Made by a program: the position numbers and the translations under genes. This document shows positions 1 through 8,900 of a DNA stretch of 36,163 nt, piece by piece. Positions within the stretch are counted from its first letter, which is position 1. Each line of letters starts with the position of its first letter. The stretch comes from Phycisphaerae bacterium (lineage in GTDB: Bacteria; Planctomycetota; Phycisphaerae; SM23-33): contig JAFGEJ010000121.1 of the NCBI GenBank assembly GCA_016931655.1, forward strand, positions 1-36,163, given 5' to 3'. The notes beneath the pieces were generated by a model. That model ran no database searches, was not told the origin of the DNA, and saw only the letters and a program-made list of their open reading frames with translations.

Positions 1-21
1 GCGCCCGGAAGGCAGGACTCG

Positions 22-1269
22 ATGGCGAAACGACGTGTCGTGATTACCGGCTTGGGGACGGTCAACCCCTTGGCGCATACCGTGCCGGACTTCTGGTCCG
101 CCCTGCTGGCGGGGCGAAGTGGAATTGCCCCGATCACGCTGTTTCCCGCCGCCGACTTCGACAGCCGGATCGGCGGGGAAGTCAAAAACTGGGACGGCCC
201 GCCGCCGGACATGGTGGACGTCCGCGAGAGCAAGCGGATGGACCGCTACGCCCAGTTCGCCGTGACCTCCGCCGTTGAGGCCGTGCGCGACAGCGGGATC
301 CACTTTGACAAGGAAGACCGCACCCGCTGCGGCGTGATCGTCGGCAGCGGTATCGGCGGCCTGCTGACCCTGGAGCAGCAGCACGAGCGCCTGATGGAAA
401 AAGGCCCGAGCAAGGTCAGCCCCTTCACCGTTCCCCGCCTCATGATCAACGCCGCCGGCGGACACATCGCCATCCAGTACAAACTGGAAGGTCCGAATTT
501 TGCCATCGTCACGGCCTGTGCCTCGGCGGCCCATTCCATCGGCGAGGCCGTCCGGATCATCCAGCGCGGCGAAGCCGACGTGATGATTACCGGCGGCACG
601 GAGGCGGCCTTAACGAAGATCGGCCTGGCGAGCTTCTGCGCCCTGCGGGGCCTTTCCACGCGAAACGACGATCCCGAGCACGCCTCGCGCCCCTGGGACG
701 AGGGCCGGGACGGATTCATCCTGGCCGAGGGCGCCGGCTGCGTTGTGATCGAAACCTACGAACACGCCCAGGCTCGCGGGGCACGCATTTACGCCGAGAT
801 GATCGGCTATGGCCTGAGCTGCGACGCCAGCCACATCACCGCCCCCGATCCGGAAGGCGAAGGCGCCGCCCGGGCCATGCGCCTGGCGCTGGCCGACGGC
901 GGCGTGAACCCGCGGGACGTGGGGTACATCAACGCCCACGGAACCAGCACCCAACTGGGCGACGCCGCGGAAACCATCGCGATCAAAAAAGTCTTCGGCG
1001 ATTACGCCAACCACGGCCTGCTGGTCTCCTCCACCAAGAGCATGACCGGCCACCTGCTGGGCGCCTCCGGCGGCGTGGAACTCGTCGCCTGTGCCAGGGC
1101 GATGGAAACCGGCGTGCTTCCGCCGACCATGAATCTCGAAACGCCCGGCGAGGGCATGGACCTGGATTTCATTCCCGATACGCCCCGCGAGAAGAAGGTG
1201 GACGTGATGCTCTCCAACAGCTTCGGCTTCGGCGGACACAACGGATGTATACTCATCAAGCGGGTATAA
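22..1269 (+). CDS. fabF: 3-oxoacyl-[acyl-carrier-protein] synthase II
   Basis: 415 aa ORF, MAKRRVVITGLGTVNPLAHTV..., active-site region TACASAAHSIGEA, NAHGTSTQLGDAAE, KSMTGHLLGASGGVE, SNSFGFGGHNGCILIKRV; classic KAS II motifs. Confidence 0.97.
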   Translation: MAKRRVVITGLGTVNPLAHTVPDFWSALLAGRSGIAPITLFPAADFDSRIGGEVKNWDGPPPDMVDVRESKRMDRYAQFAVTSAVEAVRDSGIHFDKEDRTRCGVIVGSGIGGLLTLEQQHERLMEKGPSKVSPFTVPRLMINAAGGHIAIQYKLEGPNFAIVTACASAAHSIGEAVRIIQRGEADVMITGGTEAALTKIGLASFCALRGLSTRNDDPEHASRPWDEGRDGFILAEGAGCVVIETYEHAQARGARIYAEMIGYGLSCDASHITAPDPEGEGAARAMRLALADGGVNPRDVGYINAHGTSTQLGDAAETIAIKKVFGDYANHGLLVSSTKSMTGHLLGASGGVELVACARAMETGVLPPTMNLETPGEGMDLDFIPDTPREKKVDVMLSNSFGFGGHNGCILIKRV

Positions 1270-1291
1270 GACAGTACAAGTAAAACGATAT

Positions 1292-1466
1292 GTGGCACCT
1301 TCAAGCGAGTTTTTTATAAAAGATATCGCTTGTGGGTGCTTTTTTTCTTCCTGCTGCCTACTCTGCTTCGCCCTGCGTAGCGGCTACGCAGAGCAGGGTT
1401 GCCTGTTCCCTGCTGCCTTTTCTGGAAAGCACCCACAATCGTCGAAGCGACGATTGAAGGCGCCAC
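1292..1466. repeat. Cloverleaf-like inverted-repeat element, copy 1 (terminal IR GTGGCACCTTCAA / TTGAAGGCGCCAC with three internal hairpins)
   Basis: Ends complementary with one A/G difference; internal hairpins CAAGCGA..TCGCTTG, TTGTGGGTGC..GCACCCACAA, AATCGTCG-AAG-CGACGATT; second copy with the same architecture at 19049-19176. Confidence 0.85.
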
Positions 1467-1480
1467 AACCTTGAAAAATT

Positions 1481-1513
1481 GCCTGGTGGAGCACCCGCTC
1501 CACCAGGCTTTTT
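1481..1513 (+). terminator. Perfect 12-bp hairpin GCCTGGTGGAGC-ACCC-GCTCCACCAGGC followed by TTTTT; also a member of the 26-nt REP hairpin family
   Basis: Direct reading of stem-loop and T-run; related hairpins at 8835, 8875 and 34105. Confidence 0.6.
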
Positions 1514-1528
1514 CCAATCGAGTTTTTT

Positions 1529-1685
1529 GATAGTAGCCACGGGCGCAAGCCCGTGGGAATCGAAAGACAATTTTTCAAAAGCCCCGGAGGGGCGATTGAA
1601 CTTTTATACGTTTCAGTCGTCCCTCCGGGACTCCGAAGAAATCTATCACCGCGTAGTCCACGGGCTTGCGCCCGTGGCTACTATC
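1529..1685. repeat. REPIN/MITE-like element with perfect 28-bp terminal inverted repeats GATAGTAGCCACGGGCGCAAGCCCGTGG
   Basis: 1529-1556 is the exact reverse complement of 1658-1685; each end is itself a hairpin with GCAA loop. Confidence 0.85.
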
Positions 1686-1702
1686 AGAAGTCTGATACAC
1701 AT

Positions 1703-1737
1703 AAAAACATGGCGGTATCCTTAAGGAATTCCGCCAT
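1703..1737 (-). terminator. Intrinsic terminator downstream of argG
   Basis: On minus strand ATGGCGGAATTCCTTAAGGATACCGCCAT hairpin followed by GTTTTT, just past the argG stop. Confidence 0.6.
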
Positions 1738-1758
1738 GCAAAACTTGTTGAACTGACT

Positions 1759-2964
1759 CTATTTCCCCCGGCCTTTCATCTGCAGGCCGAAGAGCTTGAT
1801 AAACCCCGTCGCGTCGGAGGGGGTGTACTCCTGGCCCATGGTGAAGCTGGCGAGCTTGTCGGAGTACAGGCTGTTGGGGCTTTCCACGCCGGCGGCGGTC
1901 GCCCGGCCTTTGAAACACTTCATCCGCACCGATCCGGTGACGTTCTTCTGCGTCGAGGCCACGAACGCGTCCAGGGCCTTGCGCAGCGGACAGAACCATT
2001 GGCCGTTGTAGACCATCTCGGCGTACTTCAAACCGACCTGCTGCTTGTAGTGCAGCGTGTCGCGGTCGAGAGTCAGGCTCTCCAGCGCCCGGTGGGCTTC
2101 GTACAGAATCGTACCGCCCGGCGTTTCGTACGCGCCGCGGGACTTGATGCCCACCAGCCGGTTCTCCACCAAATCCACCTGGCCGACCGCGTGCTTACCG
2201 CCCAGGGCGTTGAGCTTCTCAATGATCTTTTCGCCGGGCAGCTTCACGCCGTCCAGCCCGACGGGTTTTCCGTAGCGGAAATCCACCCGCACGTAGGCGG
2301 GCTTGTTCGGGGCCTTCGAGAGCGGTACGGACATCACCCACAGGTCGTCCTTCGGCTCGTTGCGCGGGTCTTCCAGGTCCGCGCCCTCGTGGCTGATGTG
2401 CCACAGGTTGCGGTCGCGCGAGTAGATTTTCTTTTTGCTCTGGGCGATGGGGATGCCTTTCGCTTTGGCGTAGTCGATGGCGGCCTCCCGGCTGGTCAGC
2501 TCGAAGGACGGATCCTTCCAGGGCGCGATAATCGTCAGCTTCGGCGCCAGGGCCATGAACGTCAGCTCGAAGCGCACCTGGTCGTTTCCCTTGCCCGTGG
2601 CGCCGTGGGCGACGGCGTCGGCGTGGTACTTCCTGGCGCAGTCCACCTGCCCGCGTGCGATCAACGGCCTGGCGATACTCGTGCCGAGCATGTACACGCT
2701 TTCGTACACCGCGCCGGCGGCCAGCATCTTGAAGCAATACTCCTCCGCGAATTCCCTGCGCAGGTCGTCCACCACGCACTTACTCGCGCCGCTGGCCAGG
2801 GCCTTTTTCTCGATGCCTTTCAGTTCGTCGGCCCCCTGGCCGAGGTCGGCGACGTAGGCGATGACCTCGCAGCCGTATTTGTCCTTCAGCCACGGCAAGA
2901 TGACCGACGTATCCAGCCCGCCGGAATAGGCGAGCACGACTCTCGAAACGTTCTTTTTAGACAT
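1759..2964 (-). CDS. argG: Argininosuccinate synthase
   Basis: [44 protein letters not shown]..., [13 protein letters not shown]; start assigned to MSKKN within the longer ORF (1759..2994). Confidence 0.97.
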   Translation of the reverse strand: MSKKNVSRVVLAYSGGLDTSVILPWLKDKYGCEVIAYVADLGQGADELKGIEKKALASGASKCVVDDLRREFAEEYCFKMLAAGAVYESVYMLGTSIARPLIARGQVDCARKYHADAVAHGATGKGNDQVRFELTFMALAPKLTIIAPWKDPSFELTSREAAIDYAKAKGIPIAQSKKKIYSRDRNLWHISHEGADLEDPRNEPKDDLWVMSVPLSKAPNKPAYVRVDFRYGKPVGLDGVKLPGEKIIEKLNALGGKHAVGQVDLVENRLVGIKSRGAYETPGGTILYEAHRALESLTLDRDTLHYKQQVGLKYAEMVYNGQWFCPLRKALDAFVASTQKNVTGSVRMKCFKGRATAAGVESPNSLYSDKLASFTMGQEYTPSDATGFIKLFGLQMKGRGK

Positions 2965-3244
2965 ATATTCGTCTCCTGCGCCGCGAGGGCGCATTATGGC
3001 GTTTCAGGAAAAGAAACAGAACGGGGATTCTAGGCGCACAGGAGGGGTGTTGGCAAGGGTCTCACCGGAGCGAGACCCGACGCCGCAGGCGAAGCGTCGA
3101 GAGGACGAACACGTTGACGCGGCTGCAACCCATGATTCCGTTATTTTATATCGGCGTTTGGAGAAAGCCAACACGGATATTTCCTTGTTTCCGAAAAATT
3201 CCGAAAGATTCCGAACGTTTTCAAAAAGCTGCAATCCGCGCGGG

Positions 3245-3445
3245 AGTAACCTTATTTCCTGGCGGCAACTCGATGATTCCCACAAGCCCTGTGGACGTGC
3301 AAAAAACGCGACACAGAGCAACTGAGAAACTGAGAAGATTTTTATTTTTTCCTTCTCTATATCTTCTCTGTCTCTCAGGAACTCTGTGTCGGATTTTCTT
3401 GATTTTTCATCGTACCAGATTTTGGATGAAAATCCGGTCGCACAC
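3245..3445. repeat. ~200-bp dispersed repeat, copy A (AGTRACCTT..TTCCTGGCGGCAACT ... CGACACAGAG ... CTCTGTGTCGG ... CGGTCG..CAC)
   Basis: Nearly collinear with 9771-9961 over its whole length; imperfect internal inverted repeat. Confidence 0.8.
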
Positions 3446-3532
3446 ATCCGCGTCTCGATCACCAAGCCGGCCTCGACATCCCCTCGCCCCTCGGCGTATA
3501 CTATGGTTTGCCATCCAGCAGGGAGACGACAA

Positions 3533-4726
3533 ATGAACACTTCAACGAGACTCGGCCTGGCGGTGTTGACGGGAATGCTGATCGGTTCGGCGGCCTTGGC
3601 CCAGGACGGCGGCGGGGCGCTGCAGCGCAAACTGGACGAACCGGTGCGGCTGAATCTGCGGAACACGCCCCTGCCGGCGGTCTTCGCGGCCCTGAGCCGC
3701 CAGTCGGGCGTGCGGTTCGACGTTCTGCCCGATACGTACCGCTTTTTGCCCTACGGCGAGGACACGCGGCTGGACGTTTCGCTGCCCGGCCAGAGCCTGC
3801 GAGAGACGCTCTCGAATATGCTCGCGCCGCAGGGACTCGCCTGGGAGGTGCACGACAAGGACGTTCGCATTCAGCCGGCCGAGCCGCTCTACCGCATTGC
3901 CCGCCGAGCGACGTACGACGAACTGAAGCGCATCGGACAGTTGATGACGGCCCGTGTAAAGAAATTGGAAAAGAACGACGTGGCGGCCACTCTGGCCGGC
4001 GCCGCCGACGGGACGGACTGGAAGGTCATTCTCCCGGCCGCCTGGAGTGAAAAACAGGTCGAGCAGTTTGGGGAGCAGTTTGCCAAGGCGCCGGGCGGTA
4101 CGGCGGCGGACTGGCTGGACGCCGGCTGCGGGCCAAAGCTGACCTGGCGACTCGACGGCGAAAAAATCATCATCCTTTCCCGCAAAGACCAGGTCCTCCA
4201 CCAGCTCGAGAGGCGCGTCTCCCTGCAATACAAGGACGCGCCGCTGATGACGGTGCTTCTGGACCTGGCCCGGCTGGCTCGCGTCAAGCTCCTGCCCGCC
4301 CCGGGCGTGATGAACTACCTCCCGCCGACGGTGCGAAAGAATTTCACGCTGGCGGTGGACGACGCGAGTATCGACCAGGCGCTGAAGGTGATTTCCGGCT
4401 CCACGGGTCTGGAATTTCCGGTCTCCGCGGAGGGCATCGCCGTCCGCCGCGCCGCGGACGTACCGATCGGCCCGATCGAGTCGCGCGGCACGGAACCCGG
4501 CGGTGCAGCCGGCGTGTTCGTTCAGACCGTGATCCCCACCTCCGGCGGGCGCGAGTTGCGCGTGTTCTTCGTTCCCGGAGACATGTCCACCGATCTCCAG
4601 GCCGCCCTGGAGGCCGAACGGCGGCGCATCGTCCGGGAACTGGAAAAACACTTCGTCTCCCCCGACGCCCCAGCCGGCAAAACCGACGGCGAAGATAAAT
4701 ATCCCCCCGCTTTTATTCAGAAGTAA
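3533..4726 (+). CDS. Secreted protein with two secretin/TonB short N-terminal (STN)-like domains
   Basis: Signal peptide MNTSTRLGLAVLTGMLIGSAALAQ; repeated STN-like segments (VRLNLRNTPLPAVFAALSRQSGVRFDVLP...; VSLQYKDAPLMTVLLDLARLARVKLLPAPG...). Confidence 0.7.
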   Translation: MNTSTRLGLAVLTGMLIGSAALAQDGGGALQRKLDEPVRLNLRNTPLPAVFAALSRQSGVRFDVLPDTYRFLPYGEDTRLDVSLPGQSLRETLSNMLAPQGLAWEVHDKDVRIQPAEPLYRIARRATYDELKRIGQLMTARVKKLEKNDVAATLAGAADGTDWKVILPAAWSEKQVEQFGEQFAKAPGGTAADWLDAGCGPKLTWRLDGEKIIILSRKDQVLHQLERRVSLQYKDAPLMTVLLDLARLARVKLLPAPGVMNYLPPTVRKNFTLAVDDASIDQALKVISGSTGLEFPVSAEGIAVRRAADVPIGPIESRGTEPGGAAGVFVQTVIPTSGGRELRVFFVPGDMSTDLQAALEAERRRIVRELEKHFVSPDAPAGKTDGEDKYPPAFIQK

Positions 4727-4760
4727 TATAACCGATTTGTTGATTGGTTCATTGAGGCCG

Positions 4761-5051
4761 TCCGGAAATTACTATGTCATTTTTTCTTTTCTTCGACCCG
4801 AAGGGTCGAGGAGCGTCTGGCCGGGGGTGAGCGAAGCGAACCCCCGGAAACGAGTTCTTTTTTAAAAAGAATTTGAGTCCCAACGGGACGACAGCGAGTT
4901 TGATGAGAAGGAACCGTTGCTGTCGCCCCGTTGGGGCTATAAGAAAATTAGCCGCCTTCCGGGGGGTCACTTCGTTCACCCCCGGCCAAACGCTTTTGGT
5001 CCCTTCGGGACCAGGAAACCGGTCTATTTGAAAAATGAAGTACTTCCCGAC
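4761..5051. repeat. MITE-like composite element with terminal inverted repeats GTCCGGAAATTACT..TCATTTTTTC / GAAAAATGAAGTACTTCCCGAC and nested hairpins
   Basis: Inner arms CTGGCCGGGGGTGAGCGAAGCGAACCCCCGGAA / TTCCGGGGGGTCACTTCGTTCACCCCCGGCCA; second partial copy at window end (36088-36163). Confidence 0.8.
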
Positions 5052-5065
5052 AGGAGTTTCAAGGC

Positions 5066-5284
5066 ATGAAACTGAATTACTATAAAGACACGGACTCGCT
5101 TTACATCGATCTGTCTTCCAAACTCAGTACAAACAGCAGGGAAATTTCCGAAGGCCTTGTGTTGGACTTTGACGCCGAGGGCAATATTGTCGGAATCGAC
5201 ATCGACAATGCCAGCCGAAAAGTGGACCTCAGGGAAATCAGTCTCAGTAAAATTCCCTCTGAAACCGAACGGTTGACGGCATAA
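5066..5284 (+). CDS. DUF2283 domain-containing protein
   Basis: MKLNYYKDTDSLYIDLSSKLSTNSREISEGLVLDFDAEGNIVGIDIDNAS, typical DUF2283 pattern. Confidence 0.85.
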   Translation: MKLNYYKDTDSLYIDLSSKLSTNSREISEGLVLDFDAEGNIVGIDIDNASRKVDLREISLSKIPSETERLTA

Positions 5285-5436
5285 ACACGCTCTGCGATCT
5301 CTCCGTGGTTTTTTTTGACTCGCTTCTTTTTTCTTCCTGATTCATCCAATGAAATTGCGGCGGGGGCGGAAGGAAATCGCAGCCGGAACAATCCTCTTGC
5401 TCCGCGCCCCGGCGGGCCGATAGTATCGGTATTATT

Positions 5437-6609
5437 ATGGCCAGCGTCGTTTTTTACTTTCAGGTGCACCAGCCGTACCGGCTGCGGCGATACAGCATTT
5501 TCGACGACAGTCCGTCGTACTTCGACGACTACAACAACGAGCAGATTCTGCGCAAGGTGGCCCAGAAGTGCTACCTGCCGACGAATCGCCTGCTGCTGGA
5601 GCTTCTGCGCCAATACGGGGGGCGTTTCCGCGTGAGTTATTCCGTCACCGGCACGGTGATCGACCAGTTCCGCCAGTGGGCGCCGGAGGTGCTCCAGACG
5701 TTCGAGGACCTGGCCGCCACCGGCTGCGTGGAATTCATCGCCGAGACGTTCTATCACAGCCTGTCGTTTCTCTACAGCCGGGAGGAATTCGTCGATCAGA
5801 CCGAGCAGCATTGCGGGATGATGAAGGCCCTGTTCGGCGCCCGGCCGAGGGTGTTCCGCAACACCGAACTGACCTACAACAACGACGTCGCCCGGACGGT
5901 CGAGGAGATGGGCTTCGACGCCATCCTCACCGAGGGCGCCGACAACGTGCTGGGGTATCGCAGCCCGAATTTTCTCTACAACCCGCCGAACTGCCGCCGT
6001 CTGAAAATGCTGATGAAAAACTACCGCCTCAGCGACGACATCGCCTTCCGCTTTGGAAACCGCGCGTGGGCGGAATGGCCCCTCACCACGGAAAAATTCG
6101 CCGGCTGGGTCGATCAGATCAACGGAAACGGCTACGTCTGCAACCTGTTCATGGACTACGAGACGTTCGGCGAACACCAGTGGGCCGATACGGGCATCTT
6201 CGATTTCCTCCGCGCCCTGCCGGACGCGATTCTGCGCGGCGGGAAAAACGACTTCCTGACCGTTTCGGAGGCGATTCATCGCTACCCCGCCGTCGGCGAG
6301 GTGGACGTGCCGCACATGATCTCCTGGGCCGACACCGAGCGGGACCTGTCGGCCTGGCTGGGCAACAGCATGCAGTCCAACGCCCTGCACGACGTCTACA
6401 CCCTGCGGAACGACGTGCTGGCCGCCGGCGACCCGCTGCTGCTCCACCAGTGGCGCATGCTCCAGACGTCCGACCACTTTTATTACATGTGCACGAAATA
6501 CTTCGCCGACGGCGACGTGCACAAATACTTCAATCCCTACGAATCGCCCTACGACGCCTATATCAACTATATGAACATTCTTGATAACGTCCGTGCCCGC
6601 TGCCATTAG
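5437..6609 (+). CDS. Glycoside hydrolase family 57 (alpha-amylase-like) protein
   Basis: MASVVFYFQVHQPYRLRRYS..., FRNTELTYNNDVARTVEEMGFDAILTEG, MDYETFGEHQW; GH57 motifs. Confidence 0.9.
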   Translation: MASVVFYFQVHQPYRLRRYSIFDDSPSYFDDYNNEQILRKVAQKCYLPTNRLLLELLRQYGGRFRVSYSVTGTVIDQFRQWAPEVLQTFEDLAATGCVEFIAETFYHSLSFLYSREEFVDQTEQHCGMMKALFGARPRVFRNTELTYNNDVARTVEEMGFDAILTEGADNVLGYRSPNFLYNPPNCRRLKMLMKNYRLSDDIAFRFGNRAWAEWPLTTEKFAGWVDQINGNGYVCNLFMDYETFGEHQWADTGIFDFLRALPDAILRGGKNDFLTVSEAIHRYPAVGEVDVPHMISWADTERDLSAWLGNSMQSNALHDVYTLRNDVLAAGDPLLLHQWRMLQTSDHFYYMCTKYFADGDVHKYFNPYESPYDAYINYMNILDNVRARCH

Positions 6610-6642
6610 AGGGTGAGAGAAAACAAAACACACAAAAAATTG

Positions 6643-6782
6643 ACCACAGAGACACTGAGGGCACAGAGAAGAAACCAGGAAATGGAAGTTAGAAGCTATG
6701 CAAAACGCTGAAGGATGAAATGCGGATAGCTCCTGGCTTCTGACTCCTGATTTCTTCTCTGTGTTCTCTGAGTCTCTGTGGT
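6643..6782. repeat. Inverted-repeat element of the common ACCACAGAGACACNGAG type
   Basis: Left ACCACAGAGACACTGAGGGCACAGAGAAGAAA versus right (reverse complement) ACCACAGAGACTCAGAGAACACAGAGAAGAAA. Confidence 0.85.
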
Positions 6783-6794
6783 AAAAAAATTCTT

Positions 6795-8825
6795 ATGCCC
6801 ACAGACGCCTACAGCCTCGCGCCGCTTCGACCGACCGTCGTGTACTGTCCCCAGTTTCACCGGGATCAGCTCCTCTCGATGGAATGGCTGCGGACCAATC
6901 GCCTGGGGGCGTATTCGTCCTCGACCGTCGTGGGGTGCAACACGCGGCGGTATCACGGCCTGCTGGTGGCGGCGACCCATCCGCCCGTCGGACGCGTCGT
7001 GGCGCTGACGACCGTGATGGAACAACTGGTCATCCGCGGCAGGACGTACGACCTGGCGACCAACGAGTTCATCGACACGTTCAGTCCGTCGGGCTACTCG
7101 AGCATCACGGAATTTCACGACGGCCCGGACGCCTGTTTCGTCCACGCCGTCGGGGGAACCACGCTGCGCAAGCGCGTCGTCCTGAGCGACGAAGCCAACG
7201 CGGTGGCGGTTCACTACGAACTGGAAGGCCCCGCCGAGGAATTGATCCTTCGGCCTTTCGCGGCCCTGCGGGACTTTCACGCCCTGCGCTCGGCGGCGGC
7301 GGGGCACGAAATGCTCTTTGCCGCGCGCGACGAGAACGGCGTGGAGGTTCACGACCGCCTGAGCGGATACCCGGGGCTGTTTCTCCGCGCCGGCGGCGCT
7401 ACGTTCCAGGCCGATCCGCAATGGTGGTATCGTCTGCTGTATCGCGCGGACCTGGCGCGCGGGCAGGAGGCCTTCGAGGACCTGTATTCGCCCGGCGTGT
7501 TCGTATGGCGGCCGGGCGACGCCGGCGCCTGCACGCTGAGCGCCTCGCTGGGCGAACCGGCGGACGTGAAGTACCGCGCCGTGCTGGGCCGGCGACGCCG
7601 ACGGCAGGCCGAACTCCTCACGCCGTTTGCGCACGCGACGCCCTCCACGCGACGCCTCGCCGTCGCGAGCGACGCGTACATCGTGGACCGCCGCACCCGC
7701 CGCGGCGACGGCGCGTCGATCCTGGCGGGGTTTCCCTGGTTCGCCGACTGGGGACGCGACACGTTCATCGCACTGCCCGGCCTGCTGCTGTGCACGCGGC
7801 AGTTCGACCTGGCGCGGCGCGTCTTTGAAACCTACGCCGAGGCCGTCGACGAGGGCATGATCCCCAACCGGTTCGACGATTATTCCGAGCAGGCCCATTT
7901 CAACAGCGTGGACGCCTCGCTGTGGTTCATCCTCGCCGCGGAGCGATACCTCCGCGCGACGAACGACGAAGCCTTCGGCCGCGACGTGCTCCTGCCGGCC
8001 TGCCGCGAGATTCTCACCCGCTACACCGCCGGGACGCGCTTCGGCATCCGCGCCGACGCCGACGGACTGCTGCAGGCCGGCTCGCGCGACACGCAACTGA
8101 CCTGGATGGACGCGAAAATCGGCCTCGAAGCCGTCACGCCCCGCTGGGGCAAAGCCGTCGAGGTCAACGCCCTGTGGTACTGCGCCCATCGCATCCTCGC
8201 GGAGCGCCTGGCGGAAGCCCATCCGAAGGACGCCCAAAATTTTACCGCCAAGGCCGAACTCATCGCCAAATCCTTCGTCGAGGTATTCTGGAATCGGCAT
8301 TTCGAATGGCTTCACGACGTGGTGAACGAGGACGGCCCGGACGCCTCGCTGAGGCCGAACCAGATTTTCGCCGCCTCCCTGCCGTACAGCCCCCTGTCGC
8401 TCGGGCAGCAGGGCTGCGTCCTGCGGGCGGTGCGGGAGAATCTCTTTACGCCCATGGGCCTGCGGACGCTCTCGCCGCGCGACCGGCGCTATCGCGACCG
8501 CTACGGCGGCTGCGGCGAGTCGCGCGAGCGGGCGTATCACCAGGGAACCGTCTGGGCATGGCTGATGGGGCCGTTCATCGAGGCGCACCTGAAGGTGGAA
8601 AACGCCGCCCAGACCCCCAAGGCCGTCGCGCAGGCCGAGGCGTGGATGTTCGAGCTGGACGCCCACCTCGACGCGGCGGGCCTGGGACACGTCAGCGAAA
8701 TTTTCGACGGCTCCCCGCCGCACGAACCACACGGCTGCTTCGCCCAGGCGTGGTCCGTCGCCGAGGCCCTGCGGGCGAAATGCCTGATCGAGGAGTGCAA
8801 GGCCCAATGCGCCTCGCGGGAATAA
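6795..8825 (+). CDS. Glycogen debranching enzyme (amylo-alpha-1,6-glucosidase family)
   Basis: 676 aa; WLRTNRLGAYSSSTVVGCNTRRYHGLLVAA, FPWFADWGRDTFIALPGLLL, MIPNRFDDYSEQAHFNSVDASLWF, YHQGTVWAWLMGPFIEA. Confidence 0.93.
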   Translation: MPTDAYSLAPLRPTVVYCPQFHRDQLLSMEWLRTNRLGAYSSSTVVGCNTRRYHGLLVAATHPPVGRVVALTTVMEQLVIRGRTYDLATNEFIDTFSPSGYSSITEFHDGPDACFVHAVGGTTLRKRVVLSDEANAVAVHYELEGPAEELILRPFAALRDFHALRSAAAGHEMLFAARDENGVEVHDRLSGYPGLFLRAGGATFQADPQWWYRLLYRADLARGQEAFEDLYSPGVFVWRPGDAGACTLSASLGEPADVKYRAVLGRRRRRQAELLTPFAHATPSTRRLAVASDAYIVDRRTRRGDGASILAGFPWFADWGRDTFIALPGLLLCTRQFDLARRVFETYAEAVDEGMIPNRFDDYSEQAHFNSVDASLWFILAAERYLRATNDEAFGRDVLLPACREILTRYTAGTRFGIRADADGLLQAGSRDTQLTWMDAKIGLEAVTPRWGKAVEVNALWYCAHRILAERLAEAHPKDAQNFTAKAELIAKSFVEVFWNRHFEWLHDVVNEDGPDASLRPNQIFAASLPYSPLSLGQQGCVLRAVRENLFTPMGLRTLSPRDRRYRDRYGGCGESRERAYHQGTVWAWLMGPFIEAHLKVENAAQTPKAVAQAEAWMFELDAHLDAAGLGHVSEIFDGSPPHEPHGCFAQAWSVAEALRAKCLIEECKAQCASRE

Positions 8826-8834
8826 TCCCAAGAA

Positions 8835-8900
8835 CGTGGTGCAGCAGGTGCTGCACCACGCAAAAAATGCATTGCGTGGCGGAGCACCTGCTCCGCCACG
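8835..8900. repeat. Inverted pair of 26-nt REP hairpins (REPIN-like): CGTGGTGCAGC-AGGT-GCTGCACCACG and CGTGGCGGAGC-ACCT-GCTCCGCCACG
   Basis: Two perfect 11-4-11 hairpins with reverse-complementary loops separated by CAAAAAATGCATTG, 9 nt after the debranching-enzyme stop. Confidence 0.85.

Noticed and set aside
5101-6633. 510-aa minus-strand ORF spanning DUF2283 and GH57 genes
   Set aside because: Antisense shadow ORF across two recognisable plus-strand genes.
6696-8831. 711-aa minus-strand ORF antisense to the debranching enzyme
   Set aside because: Antisense shadow of a high-GC coding region; low-complexity A/R/G/V composition, no domain, and includes the TTETQRTQR repeat artefact.
7922-8868. 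N-terminal two thirds of the 617-aa ORF (7922..9775), out of frame with the debranching enzyme
   Set aside because: Arg/Pro/Gly-rich out-of-frame translation; only the portion after about 8867 looks like a protein.
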